This document shows positions 1-10,871 of a stretch of DNA of 64,000 nucleotides, piece by piece (position 1 is the first letter of the stretch; each line of letters starts with the position of its first letter). The stretch is from NCBI GenBank assembly GCA_013368375.1, contig JAACJP010000013.1:62001-126000 (forward strand), read 5' to 3'. The stretch comes from Tricholomella constricta. Taxonomy: Eukaryota; Basidiomycota; Agaricomycetes; Agaricales; Lyophyllaceae. A program made the position numbers and the translations under genes. Below the pieces are notes generated by a model. That model searched no databases and had not been told where the DNA came from. It saw only the letters and a program-made list of their open reading frames with translations.

Positions 1-1557
1 TCCGTCAATGGAAGTGTAAGCCGATATCGCCGCTCGAACATCGTAGTACTCGACGTGAAATATTTTTGCTGGCGGCTGTATGAAAGTGGAGCAACGGTCA
101 GAAAAACGAGAGGATTCTCGTGAAGAAATTTCGCCCACCTGCTTCACATCAAGCTTGTCCTTTGCCAATGAGAATGACCGGAGTCCACCGAAGGATTTTA
201 GGAAACTCTTTAATGTGCTGAGGCTGAATTCTCCATCGACTACCGAGGTCTCCTCACAACTCTCATCAGCCCTATTTTCAGTCAAGTTACCGTCGTCGAT
301 GTTGCTACGATCATCGACGACTCTTAGCTCCTGCCCATCATAAGCGGCCATACCTCTACCTTCTACAGCAAGATAGAATGACCCATCCGTAGATGCCAGG
401 AAAGGAGAATTTCCAATGACCTGTATGCTTATGAGCAGGGGGGCTCGGAGAGAAAACGATATCCATCACCTCTGCAAGTTTCTCGGCCGTTATAAATTGG
501 CAGGTAATCCAGATTCGCCTTCCATCCTCTCCCACATCGTCGCCGACGCAATGAGACAACGGACCATCGGTTGGGGTGGAGATGATTTGCTTAGCTATTT
601 CTGCATGACGGACATCAAAGAAAGCGAGCATGGCGATACCATTTGACTGTTGGCAGCGAAGAAACACCCCTTTGATGGAATCCTCGGAGAGCGGGCCATT
701 GTGTACACCAGAGGCAGGGACAGAGAGGTTATTGGAAGTATTGGATGCGTCGACGCGCGAGGTCAGAGATCCAACAATAGAAGCTCTTAAAACATCGTGA
801 CGGATCTGTCTCGAAATGTTGCTGAGCTATAAAAAAAATAAAAAAAAGCTTAGCTGATGTCAATGCGACGGAAATACGAGAAGAGCTATGACATCGTGAA
901 ATGACCGGCGGAAACACAAAATGATTTTTATTAGAGCGGGAGAATGGTCACGCACCAGGAGGAATCTTGTTGATTGGTATTCCGCTTCGTCGCTATGAAC
1001 GTCCCTAATGGAGTCCGAATTTGAGTCTGTGATGCCAGTAGAGTCAACGCTCGTAGTGGTCCTTAAGCTTGACGAAGGCGTGAGAGGAGGCGTCAACAAT
1101 GAGTGACCGTAACCTTGCTCGCGATCGAGTCGACGGCGCCTCTGGATTTTTAAGGGTTTGGTTTCGTGCAGGTATTCTGAAAGATCATCGAATGAGAGCG
1201 ATTCGCGGTGATCAGAGAATTTTCGCGAAGGCGGTGGTTTTGCCGGGCTGGGCGGTTGCTTGGGTTCTCCGTTGGCCTCAGCGAAAGGCGGCGTCGATGG
1301 ACGCTGGAGTGGCGCGCGAGATATAACTTCAAACTGTGGTGGAATTGGTCCAGAATGAGGTGGGAACCTGGGCCAAAGTGCGAGCTAAACTAAAGTGTAA
1401 TGTTACTGAACATTGATGTTGCCTACCAGATATTTGGCAGCGAAGGAGAGTGCTGCAGACGCGGAGGATGATTTCTAGCGGCCTTTGTTTTAAGCAGAGG
1501 GCTTTCGCGGACCCCAAGGTCAACACTGGACCTTGACTGAGAGTTAGTGGAAGGCAT
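1..1557 (-). CDS. Mei2-like RNA-recognition-motif protein, N-terminal part (cut by window edge)
   Basis: A multi-exon minus-strand gene running off the left edge. I start it at the ATG at 1557 (MPSTNSQSRSSVDLGV). The reading continues through an intron with a CCCAG acceptor near 1369 into a Pro/Ser-rich stretch (PNIWFPPHSGPIPP, then LLTPPLTPSSSLR near 1100). It then passes through introns at about 824-950 and 421-470. The exon after the intron near 824-950 holds an RRM-like beta strand and a second RNP-type stretch (GIAMLAFFDVRHAEIAKQ). The next exon holds VIGNSPFLASTDGSF, and the gene then continues past position 1 with KIFHVEYYDVRAA. This Pro-rich head followed by tandem RRMs fits fungal Mei2-like meiotic or RNA-binding proteins, whose diagnostic C-terminal RRM would lie outside the window. 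The family call is inference from layout. A TTG at 1099 also opens the downstream frame but is not needed. Confidence 0.6.
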
Positions 1558-2437
1558 GATGGGGTTCGGTGCGAGAATGCCCGCAGGAAACGCAGGAAGG
1601 GTTAAGGAGGAGAGGTAGCCACAGGAAAAAGAGGATAATGAGAAAGTTGTTTAATTAAGGTGTTTAATTGACGTCAAAGACGACCGGAGAAGCGTTACAG
1701 ACGCAATCACTGTTAAGAACAGAAGAACCGTAGAGATTTGCGGATCTCCACGGCCGCTCTGATGGCGAGGCCGTCGTCAGGCAGATAATGAGCATTTTAG
1801 ACAGGTAAATAACTTGTTGCGGATTGCATTGAGCGGAGAACTTAGGGTTCTCCGTGAAGGGCACGGGATCGCGGCGGAAAACATGCGCTTTTTGAACAGG
1901 CGAATAAGGGCTGTAAAAAGTCTCCCGTGTGCTGGAAAACGGCGAAAGCGCTGGGAGCCAGGGATACAAATCTAGAAACGAGAATGCCCAGGAATGTTGC
2001 GCAGGGAACGCGCATTTACCATTAGCATAAAGGTGTTTGATATGCTGATTTCACGTCATTTCATCCGAATTTGGGACCTAAAATGCCGCTTTGATTCTAA
2101 AGAGGAAACCATCGGGGCTGCAAGGCATCTTCTCGCCAGAAATAGACGGGAGTCCCGAGCGCCAGCCCATTTTTTTTCTGTTCATCAGAGGGCTGAGGGG
2201 CAGGAAAGAGAGAGGCTGTTGAGACAGCGAGCACAATGGCAGAGTATACGCTGGCAAGGCCGGTGCCGCAGGGCTGAAGCGTTATTTGCCGAGACAAGGG
2301 AAATTCATCGAAGAAGTCAAGCCCCTTCGATCCGCCACAAAGTTCCATATTTGTCCTTGTTTATTTCAAGGGATAACCCGTGACATTTTCAATCGAATAC
2401 ATTCTCGTTCCATTTCCAAAGTCGCCGCTGGTCCAGG
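1558..2437. other. Divergent intergenic region, Mei2-like / bS6m
   Basis: 880 bp between two divergently transcribed genes, so it must carry both promoters and 5' leaders. I see no coding frame with recognisable content. The ORF at 1664-1969 minus has no familiar sequence and lacks a continuation. Confidence 0.5.
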
Positions 2438-2911
2438 ATGCCGTTCTACCAAATGCTGTGTATCACCACCCATGTCAACGAATATGTCTGTGCTCTCTTC
2501 ATCTCTGCCTTACAAACCTGACGTCCGCGCAGAAACACATAAAAGAACTAGTTCGTCAGACCGCTACACATGTCATGAACGCAGGCGGCGTCGTTCGTGG
2601 CATCAACTCTTTGGGAACGCTCACTCTGCCGCAGCGCATGCGGAGACACAAAGTAACTCATTCAATGGGAGAGTGCGTCCAAATTAATCACTTCCTTTGT
2701 ATTCTGTGGTCCGACTCGTGTCTGTAGCTATTGGACGATACACTTCGACACTGCACCACGGACTCTTCGTTCACTGAACTCTATTATGCGGAGAGATCCA
2801 CGTGTCATTCGTTGGACGGTGCTCAAACTAGGGGATAAAGTGGAGGACGTTGCGGCGGAGGGGCAAAAAGCACTACGAGGCGGCGATACACTCCAGGACC
2901 TCATCAACTAG
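2438..2911 (+). CDS. MRP17: Mitochondrial small-subunit ribosomal protein bS6m (MRP17 type)
   Basis: Three exons, approximately 2438-2485, 2533-2672 and 2728-2911, give 123 residues with phases that fit exactly. The protein starts MPFYQMLCITTHVNEY and contains AGGVVRGINSLGTLTLPQ and then YWTIHFDTAPRTLRSLN with IMRRDPRVIRWTVLKLG near the end. This is the bS6 fold signature: a short N-terminal strand, the helix, the G-rich turn and the RDPRV-x-R segment. It is a structural protein of the mitoribosome small subunit. Length matches fungal family members, which lack the long bacterial acidic tail. Introns are 47 and 55 nt. Confidence is high because sequence, length and splicing agree. Confidence 0.9.
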
Positions 2912-3491
2912 ACAGTGGGTGGACCAAGGCCGTCGATATATTCGATGATGAGAAGCGCTCTCGTCACGCCGCTCATTCTCAGGCTCGTATCATTATGGCC
3001 CTCGCAACCCATCATATGCCCCGCTTGCTACCCAGGCAAGATGGATGGCAATCTGAGCCTTTTACTAATACTCTATGTATAATGAAGTAACTCTAGCAAA
3101 TTTGGCCAATGTAGGCCTGCTCGAGAGAATCCGTATTTCGGGTAAACGTGTATCTGTACAAGTTCTTTCTGTTCTAGAGCTCCGAGTTGCCTGTAGATTG
3201 CTCATCCAGCGCAAAGACTCGGTTATGACCAAGTTCAAGCTGGAGCGGCGTGCATCTCTCCAGCATGGTTACTGACAAGATTTTAACTTTGCGCATACAT
3301 AATTGTTCAACCTTAGGCATCACGAGAAGTTCGACGCATTGTCGATAAAGCTCATAAACGGTTTGGAACGCCCTCCCTCCGACCATAGAAAATGACGCAC
3401 ACTTTCATCCAATGCAAGATACAACATAGGTGGTCGTATATCCTTGAATGAAATTTGACATCGTTGGATGGAGGTCGGAATCCAAAAACCT
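2912..3491. other. Convergent intergenic region
   Basis: 580 bp between the 3' ends of bS6m and the HAD-like gene. It presumably holds both 3' UTRs and terminators. Short frames here resemble nothing I know. Confidence 0.45.
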
Positions 3492-4529
3492 TTACAAGGA
3501 ACCATTGTAGACCTTTAACCAACGCGTCACAGCGTCCAGATCCTCTACCACCTGCACCCCATCCAGCGGTCTTTGCGGGCCTTTGTGAGCCGTCGGTTCT
3601 CCATCCGAACTGGCACGCCGGAGGAGAAATGCCTTCATACCCGCTGCGAGAGCTCCATCGTAGTCGCTAGCGAGTCGATCAGGTACGAACGACTGGAGAA
3701 ACAAGATGTAACTTACCAGTCAACCTCGTCACCCACATGCAGGCATTCCTCCGGTATAATGGGTCTCTCGGACAATCTCGAGTTCACCATTGAAAGCGTT
3801 TGCAAGAATATCTCAGGCGATGGTTTTTCAATTCCGGCTTCCTGACTGAGGACGATGGGGTCAAGCGAGGCGGGGAAACCCAGATCCTGCAGGGCCAAAC
3901 CTGTGAACCAATCTTTCTTCGAGTCATGAGCGTTGGCCGATTCATGAACATGACATACGAATCCGCGCGTCGGCATTACTGACGACCGCAGTCTGAATGT
4001 TCAACTCGTGTTGTAGATAGTGAACTATGAGAGTTAGAGCATATAGTTGGATAGTCTGATTTCCAATATACCGGTAGGGATAGCGTCTTCGAACGCCCTA
4101 TAACCCTCCTTTGAGCTGAAGCGGTGAAGCAATCGAGGAACGATCTTGGGTAGGGAGGCGTCGAGAGCTATTGAACGATGAGCTTGTCCGTTAATACCCT
4201 CGCATGAACGTTGTACTTACCCTTTTGATCAGCGCCTGCCCCAAGCGCAGTTCGCCTTATGACCTCTGACCACCACGCCTGGGATCCGTTGGCATAAACA
4301 GGCTGCTCAACTTCTAGAGATCGATAGGCTAGGGAAAAATGAAATCAACTTGATGGTCAATCGAGTGGCCTTTTGCCATACCTACCCTGAAAGACCGCCG
4401 AATAGACACCGGATCGAGAACACCAAGGTATGGTTCAAAGGTTCGTGAGTATTGAACATGGATGGGAAGACGGGGGACTATGAGTGTGTACAGCACGTCG
4501 AATGTCACCAGTCGTATTGGATGTGCCAT
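3492..4529 (-). CDS. HAD-superfamily protein, HDHD3/REG-2-like subgroup
   Basis: Minus-strand gene of about five exons starting MAHPIRLVTFDVLYTLI at 4529. HAD motifs follow in order: motif I FDVLYTL (nucleophile Asp with a Thr at +4), motif II TAVVSNADARIR, motif III lysine in GIEKPSPEIF, and motif IV GDEVDCDYDGA, assembled across an intron with its acceptor near 3671. The protein ends WLKVYNGSL. The helical cap segment between motifs I and II includes YANGSQAWWSEVI, as in HDHD3/REG-2-like proteins. The residue two places after the nucleophile is Leu, not the Asp that serves as general acid in HAD phosphatases, so ordinary phosphatase chemistry is doubtful. Human HDHD3 is also unusual at this site. 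Substrate is unknown. Exon 1 ends at a GTATGG donor near 4380. Confidence 0.75.
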
Positions 4530-4785
4530 GGAAAGGGTGTGAACTCGGAATCAGTGCCGCCGTGCTCGATCATATAGCCATGTTTCTTTGAAACTGCCTT
4601 GTTGTCGGACTCTCCGTCTGAAAGCCGTCTAATGGCACTGCTTTATATTTAGCGGAGATGTGCAATCCCAATTTCGAGGACTGAGGTTGAGGAAATCAAA
4701 ATGCCTCCCCACACTACATTTCAGCCACAAACTAGCAACTCGATAGCAACCCCACGAGTAGATTCAATTACATTTTCAGAGCCAG

Positions 4786-7700
4786 TTACTCGTCCTCTTC
4801 CACGTCACCAAACTCGAAGATACCCAACCGATCTCTCTTAGCCGCCAACACTGAAGATTGCAGCTTCTTGACAACTTGCGGGTATGATGCGAGGTATCTG
4901 CAGTTTTTGCGGTCAAGTGCCGCAAGACCCTCGCTCAAGAGGTCTGCATTGATGCAGGCCAAAGGGTCTTCACTTGCGGCAGGGTTTTCGGGGTCGATGA
5001 GGCGAAGATGAAGTATCGAGCCCTCTTTGTGGTCGACGTTGGCCACAAGTTTACGACCTTCGCACAGTTGACGGAAACGATCGACGGCTTCTTGGTGATA
5101 GTCACTTTCTGGACCGACAAGTCTCACGAAACTGGGGAAAAGATCTTAAAGGATGGACTGAGTTGTGCTGCCAGTATGCACTTACCTGAGTCTGGCTTCT
5201 TGTGCTTGACCAGGGAGAGAGCGGAAGCGAGGATCTAGTGGTCGGATATTCGAGAAGGCAACTGTGTCCTGATTGCCATAATCGATGAAACTAACTTCGG
5301 CTTCCTTCTTTACGGGCGATGCGCGGCGAATTTTTGCACGATACCAAGCACCATCGGAGAACTTCGCAGAGACCAGATCGCCTCCTTTCGGGACGAAACC
5401 TGGTGGAGGAGCGACTGGCGATTGATGGTGAATAGAGAAATCCCGCATCAGCTTCTCCAAGGAAGCGATGCCTGTGATGTGATCCAATAAGCAAAGTATC
5501 TTTCAATGGGTGTATAAGCAACATACCCTCTGTGTTGAGAACTTGCACAGAGAACGCGAATCCAGGCTTAACGCGGACATCGCTGATAATTACATCGAGG
5601 TACTCGGGTTTGAGCGCCCCGACTTCGCCAGCATCAACTTCCACCTCTGCCTTCTCCGCATTCTCGTCGTAATCACTCCAGATCTGGGAATATCTGGTCA
5701 ACGGATAGCGAAATGATAATGATCAACTGAAACTTACGTTGCGTCGAGATGTCTTCGCTTCGGCCTATTCAAATAAGTTTCTCAGTCGTCTTCTGTGAAT
5801 TGATGGAGCAAATTTGATCTACCTCGGCATCGTACAGTTGTCGGGCCCAAGAAAGGCCTTCTGCTGAGTACGCGTGGACTGTTGCTAAACCCTCCTTGAT
5901 AAGAGCGAGAGCAAAGTTCTCTTTGTTGAGATAGAGAGATCCAATGAAACCGCCGGACTTGTCGACGGTGTCTACTTCGAATTCCACGTCGCGTTGCATG
6001 CATCGCCTTGAAGCGTAATCTGCCGCCTCAGTGCCGTACGGCTCACCCTTTTCCGATGCGCTTCGTGCACTTCGGGGTGCTCGAATTCCTAGATGTGAAG
6101 AATGAAACTGTCAAGGTTAACCCAAGACTTTTTGAGGGAAACTCACCAGCGAGCACCAAGGTCAAGGTCTGGTTGTCTTTAGGGAGGAAAATTCTAAACC
6201 GAAAATCAGCACCGTCTCCATCTGATGAGGAAAAGGACTGACTTGAATCGTGATCCAGCGGCGACGTACTCTACAATGGCGGGTATTTTTCCGAGTCGTT
6301 TGAAGCCGTTGAGGAATTGCGTGGCGCGGCTGCTCGTCTAAGGCCGCCATTTAGAACAAGAGGTATAGCAAGCGACAATGCATACTTCAGAAATGTTGAG
6401 AGGTTGTTTAGGTGCTGGTACGTCTTTTCCAGAGTGGATCCCTCGTGTCTCAGCGACTGCCCTGAAAGGTGTTCGTAGAGTAAATTCCACTATTCAGAAG
6501 GTAAAAAGGTGGACTGACGCTTGTTCGGCAGCGATCAACTTGTCATATTCTGATGACCTGTCTTCATCGTCTCGCTTATGACGGACGATGCTGGCCAAAC
6601 CCTTCTCAATGAGTTGTTCTGCGATGTTGCTGGTATTGGCTAGATGAGAGAAGATATATCCCGAATCAAAAAGGGTACAGACGCGTTTTGTCCACCATAG
6701 TGAATCGTAGCACATTCCCGTTCCTCGAAGTCTCCTTCACGAGGCCGCACAAAGTCGATGTTAATTTTGACATGTTTGCCGATGAGCTTCTTCCTCAAGA
6801 AGTCCCGAGCTTCTTGAGCATAGTAAGCTTGTTTTGCATCAGCAAGCCTGTGAGTTGAGATGGATTAATAGAGGGCTTGTGAGTCTGTAAAATAAAAGGT
6901 ACTTCGGCCCTCGCGTGGAGCTGAGTTGCAACCGACGCTCCTTCCCAGAATCTTTCTCCACAACCGAGATCTGGTCACCGCTCCAAACTCGAACAACGGT
7001 CGCATCAAATGCTCTGACATGTCCGGCGGAGGTAGTCCCATTCGATTTAGCAGCAACAGACGCAGTTGGCGCATTCGCATAGAGACATGCCCGCCTCTCT
7101 TTGGCAGATCTTTCTGCGGCACGAAGTCTTTCCATTCCACCATTGCTTGCTAGCATACCGGCATGCCAGTCGACAACACGAGCGAGGCCAGCGGCAACGA
7201 GATGTTCTGCGACGTTTCCAGCGGGATGAAGAACTGATTTAAAGGCCTACATGTCAGAAATGCATACTAGATCGAAGGAAACACTTACCCGAGCCAATGA
7301 ATATACTGGCGGGTGGAGGCGCGATAGGATTGGCGCCTGTTTGGAAAGGTGTCGCTGTCGAGGTCGGCAGGGAAAGAATCACGACGCGCACAGGCCGTTG
7401 AAGCAGACGAGACTCAGTGAAGAACTTGGCCTGGACAAACATACATCTATTGATGAGACACTGAAACATTTACATGGTGAATTGGTGGCAAGACCCACTT
7501 CTTCTCCCCATGCTTCTGAAGGCTCTCCTTGCTTGGTTGATGCACGCGGACTCCGTACACCTGCCAAGGCAATGTTGACAACCTGATGTTCCCCGTCTGG
7601 CATGAGGAGCCGGACGCGCAATGTTGTTCCATCCCGGACGTGTTCCACGATGGCTTGAGATGGCTTGTAAGCAGTGAATGGCTACAAAAAATACGCAAGT

Positions 7701-8508
7701 TTTACCATCAAGAGATTTTCCTTTCCATTCCGTCACAAAGGCTTGCGAATCTTCGGGCATTGTGTGGTGAACGGCGCGGGCCTAATGATCCACCAAATTG
7801 AGCAAATTGACACATTCTATGAATAATAATGATGAGACGGACCTGGGGCCCATGAGGGTTCCATAGTCCTTTACCAGCTGCTTTCGCCTCATTTTCTAGT
7901 TCCCGTTTCTTGAGGTCGTCGTCTGTCGGCTCGCGTTTAACTTCTTTAAGCTTGGCCCAGCCATTCTTGAGAAGTTCTGACGTCAAGTCCACTCCCCCTA
8001 TTTCTGCGTTACCGAGATCACGCGGCACATCGTCATTAGAAGGTAGAGAATGAGATGATGTGAAGGTGATTTCTTTTCCAACGGCAAACGCCCGCAAGAA
8101 TTCACGGGATTCAAAGGCCCAAGGCTTAAGAGATAATCAAATTGATGAAAGGATTAGAATCGTGGCTTGATAGACAAACCTCATCTTCTCGACTGGATGA
8201 ACCAAGCCTCGGAGCTGCCACATCTGCTAGGTGCAGGACTCTAAAATATGTTTGTCAAAAGGTAGATGCACACAACTCGGGGTGAGAAAGTTACCGCTCT
8301 TTAGGAGGCTGTCCTTGAGGACCTGGGCGACCACGAAGGACGAGAGAGTCACCGGAAATGACAGCTGTTTGAGAGAAAGAGTATCAGATACAAATGAAGA
8401 TGAATCTGTCACAAGCAGGCAAGTTACTTACATTTCACGATCTGGACGTAGACCGGTCAGCATTAAAATATTATCAGCGATGTTTGAACGCACAGCTTTA
8501 AGAGACAT
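4786..8508 (-). CDS. SND1: Tudor staphylococcal nuclease (Tudor-SN, SND1/p100)
   Basis: A long multi-exon gene encoding repeated SNase-like (OB-fold) domains, a Tudor domain and a closing partial SNase domain, the standard Tudor-SN order. Visible landmarks: IVKSVISGDSLVLRGRPG at the N terminus, PWAFESREFLRAFAVGKEI (SN1), VRDGTTLRVRLLMPDGEHQ (SN2), FDATVVRVWSGDQISVVEK (SN3), GFIGSLYLNKENFALALIKE (SN4), the Tudor core DGAWYRAKIRRASP and EVSFIDYGNQDTV, and an acidic end GDVEEDE at 4786. Family role: RNA binding and decay, stress granules, splicing and transcription coactivation. The 5' end is odd: exon 1 encodes only MSLKA (8494-8508), followed by a 10-nt microexon (8432-8441) and exon 3 from 8364. 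Without the microexon the known N-terminal motif cannot be made in frame. Confidence 0.92.
8432..8441 (-). other. SND1: 10-nt microexon of the SND1 gene
   Basis: On the minus strand a CGTCCAG acceptor precedes the ten bases ATCGTGAAAT, and a strong GTAAGTAACT donor follows. Joined to exon 1 (ATG...GCT, ending 8494) and exon 3 (starting 8364 after AAACAG), it yields MSLKA-IVK-SVISGDSLVLRG in frame. That matches the usual SND1 start. Flanking introns are about 52 and 67 nt. Confidence 0.75.
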
Positions 8509-8812
8509 GTTGGCGATATAATCGTTTAACTGCAAGACCGCGCACTGTAACTGGACTTAAGAGATGTGGATTCCGAGATGTCGTCCCGATTTTGTCGACA
8601 CGACACGCCAGCTGGCTCAAATCATGTGATACGACCTTTGGCATCCCGCTTGCCCTACTGGATAATCCAAGAAAAGGGTATATAACGATGGGTTTGTAGC
8701 ATATCGTACAGTGCAAATGTAGTAAGTACATGGGTAGCCCGTTGTCCGTCTATGAAGGCAAAAGTACATATGTGATGACATCTGAGCACCAGAGGAAGGT
8801 GGTAAATGGCAC

Positions 8813-10434
8813 TTAGAGTGGAGGAATTCTACGTGGCCTAGGCAAAAAGTCCAAAATTTTCCGACTTGCTTGCTTCCAACGCGAAAGAAAAGTTGAACTA
8901 TCCCGCGAGGTCGAGGGCGTGGTGTCGGTTATCCATTCATTGGGATCAAGGATGCCACGGAGGATCCAAGGGTTCCGCTGCAGAACTGTTAGAATGATTG
9001 AGCATGACGGAGAGAGAATATTAAACCCACCTTGAGCTCGGAAACGGTGAGTCGGTCTTTGGGATCCTTCTGTAGCATTTGATCCAGCAAAGAAACAACC
9101 ATCGGTCCTTCCCTTTTGTCATCTATAGGATGTCTCCCGCCAGTGTATATTTGGTCGCAGCCCATCGTCTCGTCCACCTCCCAGTCCTGAGTACAGATCT
9201 GGTTGTAGAGAACAAACTCGTTGTGGTATACGTTTTCGTTCGCAGACTCGGGTACATTGAATGGCGTGTGTCCGAACAGAAGGCAGTAAAACGTCACAGC
9301 TAGGGACCAAACATCGATTGCCTTTGTTATTGGGGGTCGCTGCGATGGGAGGATACTGGAACCATCCTTGACCGTCACCGAGTTCGACCCAGATGCTAAG
9401 GTTTCACAGGATGTAGCGGGTGATTGTTTGGGAGCATATTCAGAGAACCAAACGATTTCAGGTGCGAGGAACGACGGCGTCCCGATTCTCTTGAGGAGGT
9501 CAGACTCGCGAAACAGTGCCTCATTATAGGGATCTTCGGGCTGCTTCAAGGGCGTTGAGCTTTGCAGGTCGGGGTTGAAGTGAGAGACACCGAAGTCAAT
9601 TATTTTGACGATAGTACGATCTTTTGTCCAGAGCAAATTCGCGGGCTTTATGTCGCGGTGGATAATTCCCTGGTGGTGCACTACAGGACAGCAATAGATT
9701 GAGCATTCGGACTCAACTTTGACTGAAGACATTATGCGCACGGTATTCAAGCCCTAGTATGACGTCTCGGATGATGTGGCGAATCTCCTCTACCGACAGG
9801 ATAGGCTTGCCTTCAGCATCCTTCCATTGCACTTGCCCGCCAGACAGATACTCCATGGCTAAATGAAAGTCGCTTGATTCAGCATGAAGACGATGGTGGT
9901 GTGTGGTGGAACAAGTCGCCGCTGAAAGTGTCGGCCATGATAGAAAAAATATAATACTTACCTAGATATATCTTGTCCTGTTTAGGATCATCGATCACTT
10001 CATAGAGCCGCGCAATGTTGGCGTGGCGGCATTTCTTCATGACTGCGATCTCCCTGCGGATACTGTGTTCGGTGCTGCTAAGAGCAGGAACTTCGCCGTC
10101 GCGCACGTTCTGCTGGTGGGTTCTTCTCAAAAGTTTGATTCGGTCTCTGGGGTTATTGCGCTTGACAACCTTAAGAGCCTGGGGAAATGAAGTTATCGTC
10201 AACAGGAATGAGTGCTGGCCATAACCAACATGAAAAATGGTGCGACCGACTAACCACTTCTCGCCCTGCGAGGTCCTCGTCCGTACATAGGAACACCTCT
10301 CCATGTTGACCCTTCCCGATCCTCTCCTGCCTGACATACTGGTTGACTTTGCGACGTCGGTCAAATTTTAGTTGAGACGTCACTCGCACATCATCCTCTT
10401 CGGGGGGTAAGGATGATGTATGCTGCGCAGTCAT
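8813..10434 (-). CDS. Ser/Thr protein kinase, CaMKK / Ssp1 / Sak1-like
   Basis: Multi-exon minus-strand gene starting at 10434 (MTAQHTSSLPPEEDDV). All kinase landmarks are visible: Gly loop IGKGQHGEVFL, catalytic lysine in ALKVVKRN, a charged insert, REIAVMKKCRHANIARLYEV (alpha C), HRDIKPANLLW, DFG in KIIDFGVSHF, an activation segment ending GTPSFLAPE, and AIDVWSLAVTFYCLLFG. Subdomain XI is KDPKDRLTVSELK, then RNPWILRGILDPNEW. The RP-type insert between beta3 and alpha C and the long activation segment resemble CaMKK-family kinases that activate AMPK/Snf1 in fungi (Ssp1, Sak1, Tos3, Elm1). The protein is compact with little beyond the kinase domain. It ends RRIPPL at 8813. The exact subfamily is inference; kinase identity is secure. 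Confidence 0.85.
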
Positions 10435-10871
10435 CGCCGCCAGTGCGTAGTCTCGTCTGGATGATGGTGGCCAGTTCTAAGATGTGAGGACGGGTATATA
10501 TTGGCTTAAACGGTCAGGAAATGAGTTGGTATCATATTAAATAGGTGGTACCCGTGGCGCGGGAGGTTTCCTAAACAAGACTAATGACAGATGCCAAGCA
10601 AACTATGTAATTGGCCACCATCACGCATGCACAACACAAGTCTGATATCTGGCAATCGGATCATCTCCATCGCAAGTGCGGCTACCGCACACAGCACTGC
10701 CTAGGGTATCGGAGAGCCTCAAAGCATCATGGTGCTCCAGATCCATGTTAAGGAGGATAGTCGCAGTCACGCGCCAGTTCATAGCTCGTCGATGGGATCG
10801 GAGGCGGTATTGAAATCTTCCAAGGTAGAAACCCTCGATTAGGAAGGTGAGTATAGGTATTCACCTGCTCC
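10435..10871. other. Intergenic region upstream of the kinase gene
   Basis: 437 bp between the kinase start and the UPF2 stop, both on the minus strand. It should contain the UPF2 3' UTR and the kinase promoter. No gene-like frame seen. Confidence 0.45.

Noticed and set aside
860..1099. TTG at 1099 as start of a separate small protein
   Set aside because: The same frame continues upstream with protein-like sequence to an exon beginning with ATG at 1557, so it is an internal codon.
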